Below, piece after piece: positions 26,131-34,649 of a DNA stretch of 64,000 nucleotides (the stretch's first letter is position 1; each line of letters begins with the position of its first letter). Source of the DNA: Sphaerisporangium melleum (GTDB taxonomy: Bacteria; Actinomycetota; Actinomycetes; Streptosporangiales; Streptosporangiaceae). The notes under the pieces were generated by a model, which was given only the letters and a program-made list of their open reading frames with translations, ran no database searches and had not been told where the DNA came from. Location: assembly GCF_014646695.1 (NCBI RefSeq), contig NZ_BMNT01000003.1, positions 119,948 through 183,947 on the forward strand. Direction: 5' to 3'. A program made the position numbers and the translations under genes.

Positions 26131-26156
26131 GGCCCGGGAGCACCGGCTCCCGGGCC
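26131..26156. terminator. hairpin, copy 2
   Basis: Identical in sequence to the hairpin at 25902-25927. It lies between the exporter and the convergent secreted-protein gene and could serve either direction. Confidence 0.55.
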
Positions 26157-26322
26157 GTCGTCGCCACTACGCGGTCACGGCCATCGACCGCCACCGCTGT
26201 GACCGCTCACTCTCCCCCCGTCCGATGCGCCCTTCTACCGGCGCCGCGGCGGCGGGACGGTGTACGGCGAACGCCGGCGCCGCCCTACGGCGGGCACCCG
26301 GCGAACGCCGCTTGTCACCGCA

Positions 26323-27678
26323 CTAGCGCTTGACCTTCACGTAGTCGAGCTTGCTGGTGGAGGCGGCGGTCTCGGCGTCACCGCGGAAGGAGACCTTCCA
26401 GTTGCCGGAGTGCCACGCCTTGACCTTGGCGTAGAACGCGCCGGCGCTGTTGGTGGTGACCGTCTTGACGTACTCCCACTTGCTGTGCCCGGCCCGCTTG
26501 AAGTACAGCGCGACCTTCGCGTGGTCGTAGGACGCCCAGTGGTCGTCGTCCCAGACCTGCAGTTTGCCGGTGTGCCGGAGGTAGGCGCCGTACTTCACCG
26601 GCTCGGGGGAGGCGTTGTACCTGATGACGCGGGTGTCTGCGGGCTCGCGCACGGTCACGTGGACGGCGCGGCTGCCCGACCCCTTGACGCCGGAGGTGCC
26701 GGCGAAGACCGCGCGGTACCACCCGGAGGTCTCGGCCCCGGCGCCGATGAGGAATCGGCCGCCACGGTCGGTCCAGTCGTGGCCGACGACATCCCATGAG
26801 CGCGAGCCGTCCGCCCGGAACAGCAGGTCGACCTTCTTGCCCCGGACGCCGTCCCAGCCGCGGGAGTCGGCCTCCAGGCGCCCGCGCGCCGTGATGCGGT
26901 CGCCCGCGTCGGCGGTGCGGGGGCTCACGTCGAAGCCGGCGATGCGGCTGCCGGCGCGGGCGCGCACGTCGACCCGGTCGCTGTCGCTGACCGTCTTGTG
27001 CGCCACGGCGGAGCCGTCGTACTCGGCACGCCACCAGCCGTCACGCTCGGCGGCCACTCCGGCGGAGAACCGGCCGCGCCAGTCGGTGCGGTCCGCGGCG
27101 ACGCGGGTGTAGCCGGAGGCGCCCACGGCGCGGAAGGCGATGTACACCTTCTGCCCCTTGTACCCCTTCCAGCCGCCGGTGCCGTTGATCAGCAGGCGAC
27201 CGTCCAGGGTCAGCCTGCCGCCCTTGGCGATCGGCTCGGGCGAGGCGCCGAAATCGGCGAGGTCGGTCTCCCAGACCTGCCGGACGGTGAACGCCTTGCT
27301 CTCGGTCCCGGTGCCGACGACGCTGGTCGCCTTCGCCGTCACCCTCCAGGAGCCCGCGGCGTCGGACCGCGTGAACGTACGCGTGCCCTGCCACTTCTGC
27401 TTGCCGTCCACGTCGCCGACCTTCTTGGCCTCGACATCGACGGTCGACCCACCGGGCCGCTTGAGGGTGAACCCGCCGGAGGTGGCGCCGTCGGTCAGGA
27501 AACCGAAGGTCACCGACGTGCCGTCCTTGTCCTGGACGACCACCGGGTTCGGGGCGACGTCCACCGAGGTGACGGTGGGAGCCGCCTGTGCCGCCGCGGT
27601 GGCCGGCGCGGAGACCAGAGCGAGCGCTCCGGTCCCCAGCGCCATCGCCACCATGGCGGCACGGATGCGTTGCAACAC
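26323..27678 (-). CDS. secreted multi-domain protein with Ig-like repeats
   Basis: 451 residues from a GTG at 27678 with GAAGGGG upstream. A signal peptide is clear: MLQRIR, then a hydrophobic AAMVAMALGTGALALVSAPATA core and an AxA cleavage site near residue 28. The mature part has about four beta-rich modules of 85-105 residues. They share phrases such as SPEPIAKGGRLTLDGRL, the equivalents VSPRTADAGDRITARGRL and ASPEPVKYGAYLRHTGKL, and KKVDLLFRADGS-type strands. It resembles actinomycete calcium-binding or Ig-like secreted proteins often labelled hypothetical. Ends in a basic KLDYVKVKR. No enzyme motif seen; an extracellular or cell-wall role is inferred. Confidence 0.88.
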   Translation of the reverse strand: MLQRIRAAMVAMALGTGALALVSAPATAAAQAAPTVTSVDVAPNPVVVQDKDGTSVTFGFLTDGATSGGFTLKRPGGSTVDVEAKKVGDVDGKQKWQGTRTFTRSDAAGSWRVTAKATSVVGTGTESKAFTVRQVWETDLADFGASPEPIAKGGRLTLDGRLLINGTGGWKGYKGQKVYIAFRAVGASGYTRVAADRTDWRGRFSAGVAAERDGWWRAEYDGSAVAHKTVSDSDRVDVRARAGSRIAGFDVSPRTADAGDRITARGRLEADSRGWDGVRGKKVDLLFRADGSRSWDVVGHDWTDRGGRFLIGAGAETSGWYRAVFAGTSGVKGSGSRAVHVTVREPADTRVIRYNASPEPVKYGAYLRHTGKLQVWDDDHWASYDHAKVALYFKRAGHSKWEYVKTVTTNSAGAFYAKVKAWHSGNWKVSFRGDAETAASTSKLDYVKVKR

Positions 27679-27865
27679 GGGGATCCCCTTCCCGTTGCTC
27701 TAACGCGGCTTGAGGGTGCCACGTCTTCCATGACTAGTAGACGAGCCGTCGTTGACGGTGGTTGGCCTATTTGACAATCAGTCATTAACGCGTGTCAGAT
27801 TCACGAGTGGACCGTGATTGTCAGACGGTCTGGGCAAGCCCCAGGACGCGGGTGGCCGAGGGCGA

Positions 27866-27879
27866 CATAATCGGCCTTG
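27866..27879 (+). promoter_or_regulatory. candidate -10 element for leaderless transcript
   Basis: CATAAT at 27866-27871 is followed 7 bases later by the GTG at 27879, with no ribosome site between. This fits transcription starting at the start codon itself, common in actinomycetes. No clear -35 element is seen. Confidence 0.45.
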
Positions 27880-30092
27880 TGGCCCGCGACACGGTAGAGA
27901 CGCATTTCGCAGAGTCGGTCGCCGCGATGATCCCCGGCAAGCGCCGCGATCCGGGCATGCCCGTGCGGGCGGGCACGACACTGACCGGCGAACGCTGCCG
28001 CGACCTGTTCGAGATCCAGCTCGCCGCCCGGCTGCTCGACGTGGCCGCCCGCCGGCTGCGCGAGCAGGGCGAGGGCTTCTACACGATCGGCTCGGCCGGC
28101 CACGAGGGCAACGCGGCTGTGGCCGCCGCCCTGCGCGTCACCGACCCCGCACTGCTGCACTACCGCTCCGGCGCGTTCTACCTGACCCGCTCGGCCCAGG
28201 CCGGCCGCCTGGCGGAGGAGGGGCTGCGCGACGTCCTGCTCGGGCTCACCGCGGCGGCCGAGGAGCCGATCGCGGGCGGACGGCACAAGGTCTTCGGCCA
28301 CCCCGACCTGGCGATCATCCCGCAGACCTCCACGATCGCCAGCCACCTGCCCCGGGCCGCCGGTCTGGCCTTCGCCATCGAACGCGCCCGCAAGCTCGGC
28401 GTCTCCGGCTCCCCATGGCCGGCCGGGTCGATCGCGGTGTGCAGCTTCGGCGACGCCTCGGCCAACCACGCCAGCGCCCTGAGCGGGCTCAACACCGCGG
28501 CGTACTGCGCCTATCAGGGGCTCCCGATGCCCATCCTGTTCGTCTGCGAGGACAACGGCATCGGCATCAGCGTCCGCACTCCGCCCGGCTGGATCGAGGC
28601 CGCGGGCCACCCGCTGATCCCCCGCTTCCGCGCCGACGGCTGCGACCTGCCCGAGGCCTACGACGTGGCGCGCCAGGCGGTCGAGCACGTGCGCACCCGG
28701 CGGTCGCCGGCGTTCCTGCACCTGCGCACCGTGCGCCTGATGGGCCACGCCGGCTCCGACGTCGAGTCCGCCTACCGTGCCCCGCGGGAGATCGCCGCCG
28801 ACCTGGCCCGCGACCCGCTGGTCGCCACCGCGCGGGTGCTCGTGGCGGCGGGGCTCGCGGGCCCGGACGAGCTGCTCGGACGTTATGAGAGCCTGCGCGA
28901 GCACGTGCTCAAACTGGCCATGGAGTGCACCCGCCGCCCGCGCCTTGGCTCGGCCCGGGAGGTGATGGAGCCGCTCGCCCCGCGCCACCCCGCCCAGGTG
29001 GCCGCGCAGGCGGCCCGCCGCGCGGCCGACCGCGAGGCCCTGTTCGGCGGCGTGCCGCCCGAACGCGAAGGGCCGCTCACCATCGCCCAGGCCGTCAACC
29101 GCACGCTGACCGACCTGATGGGCGCGCATCCCGGGATCATGGTGTTCGGGGAGGACGTCGCCCGCAAGGGCGGGGTGTACGGCGTCACGCGGGGCCTGCT
29201 CAAGCGCTTCGGCGCCGGGCGGGTGTTCGACACGCTGCTCGACGAGCAGTCGATCCTCGGGCTGGCCCTGGGGTCCGGGACCTCCGGGCTGCTGCCCATC
29301 CCCGAGATCCAGTACCTCGCGTACCTGCACAACGCGCTGGACCAGATCCGCGGCGAGGCGGCGACGCTGCGGTTCTTCTCCAAGGGCGCCTACCGCAATC
29401 CGATGGTCGTCCGCGTGCCCGGCTACGCCTACCAGAAGGGGTTCGGCGGCCACTTCCACAACGACAACTCGGTCGCGGCGCTGCGTGACATCCCCGGGCT
29501 GGTCATCGCCTCGCCGGCCCGGCCGGACGACGCCGCCGCCATGCTGCGCACCTGCGTGGCCGCCGCGGCGGCCGACGGCGAGGTCTGCGTGTTCCTCGAG
29601 CCGATCGCGCTGTACCACACCCGCGACCTGATGGACGCGGGTGACGACGGCTGGCTGTCGGCCTACGTCCCGCCCGCGCGGTGGGCGGAGACCCATGTGC
29701 CGATCGGCCGCGGCCGATCGTACGGCGACGGCCGCGACCTCACCATCGTCACCTTCGGCAACGGCGTGCGCATGAGCCTGCGCGCCGCGATCCGCCTCAC
29801 CGCCGAGGGGTACGGCTGCCGGGTGCTGGACCTGCGGTGGCTGTCGCCGCTGCCGGTGGACGACCTGCTGCGCGCGGCCGACCTCACCGGCCGGGTGCTG
29901 GTCGCCGACGAGACGCGCGCCTCGGGCGGGGTGTCCGAGGGGGTGCTCGCGGCGCTGGCCGACCACGGCTTCACCGGCCGGGTCGCCCGGGTCACCTCGC
30001 GCGACAGCTTCGTCCCGCTCGGCGACGCCGCCGCGCACGTACTGCTGTCGGAGGCCGAGATCGAGGCGGCCGCCCGCAAACTGCTGGGCTGA
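27879..30092 (+). CDS. fused 2-oxoacid (branched-chain) dehydrogenase E1 alpha-beta
   Basis: 737 residues from the GTG at 27879, possibly leaderless. First half: E1 alpha with the thiamine-diphosphate region CSFGDASANHASALSGLN and FVCEDNGIGI. Second half (from about residue 405): E1 beta with QAVNRTLTDLMGAHPGIMVFGEDV, DTLLDEQSILGLALG, and the C-terminal VLVADETRASGGVSEGV. Decarboxylates branched-chain 2-oxoacids and passes the acyl group to an E2 lipoyl enzyme. E2 and E3 are not in this window. The single-chain alpha-beta fusion is known in actinomycetes and some other bacteria. Products feed the leucine operon at 17-23 kb. Databases sometimes label this family only as a thiamine pyrophosphate-dependent enzyme. 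Confidence 0.92.
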   Translation: MARDTVETHFAESVAAMIPGKRRDPGMPVRAGTTLTGERCRDLFEIQLAARLLDVAARRLREQGEGFYTIGSAGHEGNAAVAAALRVTDPALLHYRSGAFYLTRSAQAGRLAEEGLRDVLLGLTAAAEEPIAGGRHKVFGHPDLAIIPQTSTIASHLPRAAGLAFAIERARKLGVSGSPWPAGSIAVCSFGDASANHASALSGLNTAAYCAYQGLPMPILFVCEDNGIGISVRTPPGWIEAAGHPLIPRFRADGCDLPEAYDVARQAVEHVRTRRSPAFLHLRTVRLMGHAGSDVESAYRAPREIAADLARDPLVATARVLVAAGLAGPDELLGRYESLREHVLKLAMECTRRPRLGSAREVMEPLAPRHPAQVAAQAARRAADREALFGGVPPEREGPLTIAQAVNRTLTDLMGAHPGIMVFGEDVARKGGVYGVTRGLLKRFGAGRVFDTLLDEQSILGLALGSGTSGLLPIPEIQYLAYLHNALDQIRGEAATLRFFSKGAYRNPMVVRVPGYAYQKGFGGHFHNDNSVAALRDIPGLVIASPARPDDAAAMLRTCVAAAAADGEVCVFLEPIALYHTRDLMDAGDDGWLSAYVPPARWAETHVPIGRGRSYGDGRDLTIVTFGNGVRMSLRAAIRLTAEGYGCRVLDLRWLSPLPVDDLLRAADLTGRVLVADETRASGGVSEGVLAALADHGFTGRVARVTSRDSFVPLGDAAAHVLLSEAEIEAAARKLLG

Positions 30093-30125
30093 CCGCACGC
30101 CGCCGAGCGGTCGCCGGCTGCGGGG

Positions 30126-30695
30126 TCAGGGACGGCGGCCGGTGAGCGCGAGCGTCCGGGCCTGCTGATCGGCGTCGTCCGGCACCGGGACGGGCTCGGC
30201 GAACAGCCCGCTGCCGGCCAGCCCGTCCATCATCGGAGCCAGGTGGTCGTAGGCCGCGGCCATCAGGCGGGGATCGACGCGGTCGTCCGCGCCCAGTGCC
30301 CGGGCCAGGTCCCAGGCGTGCACGGCGAGGTCGGTGGCCATCTCCATGCAGTAGTGCCGCGCGGGCACCGTCCCGTAGGAGAGATGGACGTCCCGGTCGA
30401 GCGCCCCCGGCTCGGCGAAGGCCCGCTGCGCCGCCGCGGCGGCCTCCGTCCACCGGGCCACCGGGTCCTCGCCCAGCCGGTCCCCGGCGAAACGGTCGCC
30501 GACGCTCTCTACCGTCTCCCCGGCCAGCAGCGGCGGCACCCACAACTGCTCGGTCACCAGGTGGTTCACCAGGTCTCGGACGGTCCAGTCCGAACAGGGC
30601 GTCGGGGCGTCCCACCTGTCCGCCGGCACCATGCCCACCCGCAGGCCGAACTCGTCCATCGCGATGGCGTGCAACTCCAGCTCAAGATCCTCCAT
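30126..30695 (-). CDS. TIGR03086-type DinB-like / maleylpyruvate isomerase-family protein
   Basis: 189 residues from the ATG at 30695 (in-frame TTG at 30701). The N-terminal WDAPTPCSDWTVRDLVNHLVTEQLW and the HAWDLARALG segment match the metal-dependent DinB-like/mycothiol-dependent family TIGR03086, with the metal-binding His in NHL and the HAWD motif. Such proteins are thought to bind a divalent metal and use a low-molecular-weight thiol; the particular reaction is unknown. Confidence 0.88.
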   Translation of the reverse strand: MEDLELELHAIAMDEFGLRVGMVPADRWDAPTPCSDWTVRDLVNHLVTEQLWVPPLLAGETVESVGDRFAGDRLGEDPVARWTEAAAAAQRAFAEPGALDRDVHLSYGTVPARHYCMEMATDLAVHAWDLARALGADDRVDPRLMAAAYDHLAPMMDGLAGSGLFAEPVPVPDDADQQARTLALTGRRP

Positions 30696-31001
30696 ACGCA
30701 AGGACCTACCCGCGAACCGGCCTTTGTCGCCCAGTGCCCGGGAAGAGCGATCGCCGGTCCGCCGAATGCCGGACGGACCTGGCGGACCACCCTCCGGTGT
30801 ATGCGTGTATCACGCAGGGCCCGGCAGATCATGACTTTCGGCCGCGAGGCGATCGCAGGTCACGCGATCACGCGAGGGCCGGTCCGGCGGGCGGAGAATT
30901 CCTCGATGACACAGCGATCCCGCCCTGACAACGATATATAGCTGTATGGCGAGTGGAGAGTAAGCAGTCGTTCGCCATTCACCTCCATAAGGGGACATTT
31001 C
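30696..31001 (+). promoter_or_regulatory. divergent intergenic region with AT-rich promoter-like segment
   Basis: No gene supported. A gatatatagctgtat stretch at 30933-30947 is the most AT-rich part and lies 55-70 bp before the gene at 31002, so it likely holds its promoter. The repeated word tcacgcga occurs twice in tandem near 30855-30875. Confidence 0.35.
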
Positions 31002-31883
31002 ATGGCCAAAGCGCGCCAAAAGCGGCGTGCCACATCCACTCGAACCGCTGCGGCTCCCACCCCTCGCGCCCAGGAGACCGGATCCGGGCGATGGACGGCC
31101 GTGCGGACGTGGCTGGCGGGAGTCCTCAGCGCTGTGATCGTCGCAGCGATCGGCGTCGTGTTCACCGCCTGGTTCGGCGCACGCGGACAGGACACGGTCG
31201 ACCACATCAGTGGAGAGCCCCCGATCAACGTCGGCCACGTGGCCGTCGACCACGCCGCACAGGACACCGCCCTGCGGACGCCGGTGACCGATCCCGGAGA
31301 AAGAGCGACCTTGCTAGGTAACGCATCCGGCTCGCGGCGAGACGCGGTCATGGCGCGCCATCACCGGGCCCCACTCGAAAAGGCGGACGTCACCGTCACC
31401 CTCGTCGGGAACCGCGGCAGCCTGCGGATCATCGACATCACGCCGCGCATCCTCGAACGCAAGCCGGTCTCGGCCGGCGCGCTGATGGTCTACACGCCCG
31501 CCGGAGGTGAGGTCGACACCATCGAGCTCTCCGCCGATCTCGATCAGCCTGCTCCGCGCTTCACCACAGCCGACGACCGGGACACCTCGTACTTCCGGAA
31601 GAAGCAGATAGACCTGAAACGGGACGAGCGGGTCACCCTCGCCATGTCGATCAAGGGCTCGGCGGCGTACTACGAGTTCGACCTGCTCGTCACCGTGCTC
31701 GCGGAGGACCGAACCGAGCAGGTGACGATCAAAGGGCCGGACACGAGCCCGTTCCGGGTGACCGGCGCCGCCGACGCCTACCGCGGCTACTACGAGGTGT
31801 CCCCGCTCGGTGGCTGGCATCCGATCTCGCACCGTGCGGCGTGCGAGATGGAGCGGAAGATCCAGCGGACGAAGGGATGCTGA
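31002..31883 (+). CDS. membrane-anchored hypothetical protein
   Basis: 293 residues, with AAGGGG before the ATG. A basic N-terminus (KARQKRRATS), one transmembrane helix near residues 36-58 (AGVLSAVIVAAIGVVFTAWF), then an extracellular beta-rich domain of about 230 residues with two C-terminal cysteines. I do not recognise the family. The next gene, a secreted beta-propeller protein, begins 2 bp after its stop, so the two are cotranscribed and probably act together outside the membrane. Base composition is slightly less GC-rich than neighbours. Confidence 0.8.
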   Translation: MAKARQKRRATSTRTAAAPTPRAQETGSGRWTAVRTWLAGVLSAVIVAAIGVVFTAWFGARGQDTVDHISGEPPINVGHVAVDHAAQDTALRTPVTDPGERATLLGNASGSRRDAVMARHHRAPLEKADVTVTLVGNRGSLRIIDITPRILERKPVSAGALMVYTPAGGEVDTIELSADLDQPAPRFTTADDRDTSYFRKKQIDLKRDERVTLAMSIKGSAAYYEFDLLVTVLAEDRTEQVTIKGPDTSPFRVTGAADAYRGYYEVSPLGGWHPISHRAACEMERKIQRTKGC

Positions 31884-31885
31884 CC

Positions 31886-34627
31886 GTGCCCGGACGCCAC
31901 GCGGCCACGGTCCTGCTCACGGTGGTCCTGGTGACCTGCCCGGCCGCGACCGCGGACGCTCCGCGGCTCCCCTTCGCGCCCGTCGAATGGCGTGCGGTGT
32001 GGTCGGTGCCCGCGGACGCCGGCACTGGAGAACCGTCGTTCGAAATCCCGCAATACGCCGTGTCCGACCAGGCGGTCGCCATCGCCACGCGCCAGGGCGC
32101 CGTGCAGATCCGCGATCCGCGTACCGGTGCGCTCCGGCGCGTCATCGCCGCCGGCCCGGCTCGCACCACGCCCATCACCGGCGTGTGGATCGCCCCGGAC
32201 ACACTCGTCGTGTCGAGAGGAGCGCCGAATGCCGCCGGCCAGGCGCTGGACGCCCATGACCTGACCACGGGCGCCACGCTGTGGCGGCGCACGATCGCCG
32301 TCTCCGGTTATGGGGTCGGGCCGGCGGATGCCGGTGTGTACCGAGGCTCCCGGATCATGGTGACCGAGCGCGGCATCGTGGTGTTCGAGCGGCCGGACGA
32401 GCCCTTCGCCATCCATGCCCTTGATCTCCGCACCGGGGCGACCACGGCACGAGCGATGTACCAGCGAGGCTGTGATCTGCGAGGTGCCGCGACCGCCCGA
32501 TCGGTGGTGCTGCTCGGCCAATGCGCGGGAAACCGGCTACGGCTCGCCTCGATGGATCCCCGCACTCTACGGCCCGGTTGGACGCGCCCGCTGTCGTCGT
32601 TCTCCGCACCTCCGGGCGGCGACCCCGCGATCCGCGTCACGGCCGACGCCGCGGGGTACGTTCACGCCTCTGTGGGAGACGACGACTTCTTCTACCGGGC
32701 GGACGGCCACCTCCTGTCCACCGACCCGCCGGCCGTGGCGGCGATGAATCCGGGCCGCTGGAGCCCGCCCTTGTTCGCCGCCTCGTTCTCCGCCGCGGCC
32801 GGCCGGCGCGAAGCCCTCCCGCGCGACGAATGGCCGTTGCCCGCCTATCTGATCTCCTTGGACTCCGCCACCGGACGGCTCGGCGGACTCCCGCTCGCCA
32901 CGCCCTCGCACCGTACGTCCCTCATCGGGACGACTCGGGACATGGCCTTCGTGCACAGCGATGTCCCCGGTGACGGCCGGATCACCGCGTACAAGCTGAT
33001 TTACGGGCTTTCCGGCGGGCCGGCGCGGTTCGGCGGTGTCCCGGCGAGCGCCTGGCCGGACGCCTGCGCCCTGCTGACCGGCCGTGATCTGCGGGTGCTC
33101 GCGGACGGCTACCGCGCCGCTCCCGGAGCGGACCATCCGGCGGGAACGACGCTGCCGGAGCCGGTGAAGTGCGACTGGATACCACCCGAGGACGACGGCG
33201 CCGTCGTCTCGCTCACCGTGGAATGGGCGTCCTCGTCGAGCGCGGGCGCGCGGAGGCTCTTCACCGACGAGGTCGGCGCCATCAAGGAGAGCAACGCCGT
33301 TGACCTCACGACCGAGAGCCCGGGTTTCCTCTCCTATACCGTGGCCACGACGAACGGGTTCTACGGCGCGACGATCATCAACGTGGGCCCGGTCATCGTC
33401 CGGCTGCGATCTCCATCGCGACAGGCGATACGGCGCATCTCCCCGTTACTGCGCGACAATCTGCTCGCGCGGTATCAGCCGGGCGTCCGTGCCGCCGTCC
33501 CGGCGCGCGCGGATGCCTGGAGCCATCCCACCGACGCGGTCGTCCATGCCGAGCCGGTGGTGGCCGACGGTGCCGTCTACGCCACGAGCGGCGATGGCAC
33601 GGTGTCCGCGCTGGACGCCGCCACCGGCGCGGTGCGGTGGCGCTTCCAGACGGGTGGTTCCCTCTTGTTCGGTCACGTGGTGGCAGCGGGCACCGTGTTC
33701 GCGGCGAACACCTCCGGCAGGCTGGTGGCGTTGGACGCCGCCACCGGCCGCCTGAGATGGAGCCGAAGGATCGACGTGCAGAGCGACCTGGTGGTCGCGG
33801 CGGGCCGCCTCTACGTCTGGACCAGGAAACCCCCCTGGTCGATGAGGGCCGAGATCGTCGCGTTGAACGGCGCCTCCGGCAGGAGGCTGTGGGCCTTCCG
33901 GCCGCGCGGCGACGTCCTCAACCCCGATCCCGTGCCGGCCGGCGACGCCGTCCACCTCGGCGGCGACCACGGCATGGTGTACGCGCTGGACAGCGCCACG
34001 GGAGCGCGGAAATGGCGGTTCCAGGCCGGCGGGGAACGAGACCACACCTATCTGGTGCGGGCCGGCGGAGTGGTCTACGCCGCGAGCACCGATGGCGAGG
34101 TGTACGCGCTGGACGCCGCCTCCGGAAAGGTGCGGTGGAGGTCAGGGATAGACGGTTTCGTAGGCTTCCGCCCGGTCCTGGCCCATGGGACCCTCTACCT
34201 CGGCGACAAGGCCGGTACGACGTACGCGCTCGACGCTGGCTCCGGCACGCCGCTGTGGAGCTTCCGGAAGGCCGAGGGCGAGAATCCCGGCTACACGTGG
34301 GCCGCCGCGGTCGCCCGGGCGCTCACGTACTTCGGCGGCGCCGACGGTCGGCTGTACGCCCTCGACGCCGTCACCGGCAGGGCGCGCTGGAGCTTCCCAT
34401 TGGGGAAGGGCCGTACCTCCGGCCCTGTGGTGACGGACAGGACCGTTCTCGTCGGCGACAGCGAGGGCACACTTCACGCGCTCGACGCCACCACCGGCAC
34501 GGCGCGCTGGAGCTACCGAACCGGCGGCACCGTCGAGACCAGGCCCGTCGCGGCAGGCGGCTTGGTGTACGTCGGCAGTTCGAACGGCAATGTGTACGCC
34601 CTGCCCGTGGCCGGCGACCGAGACTGA
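31886..34627 (+). CDS. secreted PQQ-like beta-propeller repeat protein (BamB-like)
   Basis: 913 residues from the GTG at 31886, which has GAAGGG 9 bases upstream inside the preceding gene; an ATG at 31877 has the ribosome site too close. Signal peptide: RHAATVLLTVVLVTCPAATADA. The first about 500 residues contain less regular propeller-like strands. From about residue 545 to the end are eight repeats of the YALDAATGxxRWxF type (VSALDAATGAVRWRF, VYALDSATGARKWRF, LHALDATTGTARWSY and so on), the tryptophan-docking pattern of quinoprotein-like propellers. No quinone-enzyme catalytic residues are evident, so a scaffold or binding role is likely. Pairs with the membrane protein encoded upstream. 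Confidence 0.88.
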   Translation: MPGRHAATVLLTVVLVTCPAATADAPRLPFAPVEWRAVWSVPADAGTGEPSFEIPQYAVSDQAVAIATRQGAVQIRDPRTGALRRVIAAGPARTTPITGVWIAPDTLVVSRGAPNAAGQALDAHDLTTGATLWRRTIAVSGYGVGPADAGVYRGSRIMVTERGIVVFERPDEPFAIHALDLRTGATTARAMYQRGCDLRGAATARSVVLLGQCAGNRLRLASMDPRTLRPGWTRPLSSFSAPPGGDPAIRVTADAAGYVHASVGDDDFFYRADGHLLSTDPPAVAAMNPGRWSPPLFAASFSAAAGRREALPRDEWPLPAYLISLDSATGRLGGLPLATPSHRTSLIGTTRDMAFVHSDVPGDGRITAYKLIYGLSGGPARFGGVPASAWPDACALLTGRDLRVLADGYRAAPGADHPAGTTLPEPVKCDWIPPEDDGAVVSLTVEWASSSSAGARRLFTDEVGAIKESNAVDLTTESPGFLSYTVATTNGFYGATIINVGPVIVRLRSPSRQAIRRISPLLRDNLLARYQPGVRAAVPARADAWSHPTDAVVHAEPVVADGAVYATSGDGTVSALDAATGAVRWRFQTGGSLLFGHVVAAGTVFAANTSGRLVALDAATGRLRWSRRIDVQSDLVVAAGRLYVWTRKPPWSMRAEIVALNGASGRRLWAFRPRGDVLNPDPVPAGDAVHLGGDHGMVYALDSATGARKWRFQAGGERDHTYLVRAGGVVYAASTDGEVYALDAASGKVRWRSGIDGFVGFRPVLAHGTLYLGDKAGTTYALDAGSGTPLWSFRKAEGENPGYTWAAAVARALTYFGGADGRLYALDAVTGRARWSFPLGKGRTSGPVVTDRTVLVGDSEGTLHALDATTGTARWSYRTGGTVETRPVAAGGLVYVGSSNGNVYALPVAGDRD

Positions 34628-34649
34628 CCGGTCGCGGGCTCGCGGTCGT

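Larger units (their letters stand above)
25898..26310. repeat. diverged tandem duplication of about 200-230 bp with two identical hairpins
   Basis: The intergenic region 25844-26322 contains no supported gene. It holds two copies of a unit. Each begins with the same 26-base hairpin (25902-25927 and 26131-26156). Each ends with a shared GC-rich block reading gacggtgtacggcgaacgcc (starting at 26050 and 26256). The middles differ. Probably a duplicated terminator region downstream of the ABC exporter. Confidence 0.65.

Noticed and set aside
26323-27678. Secreted Ig-like protein as a bacteriocin or toxin with immunity gene
   Set aside because: No immunity-like gene beside it and no toxin motif; the repeats look structural.
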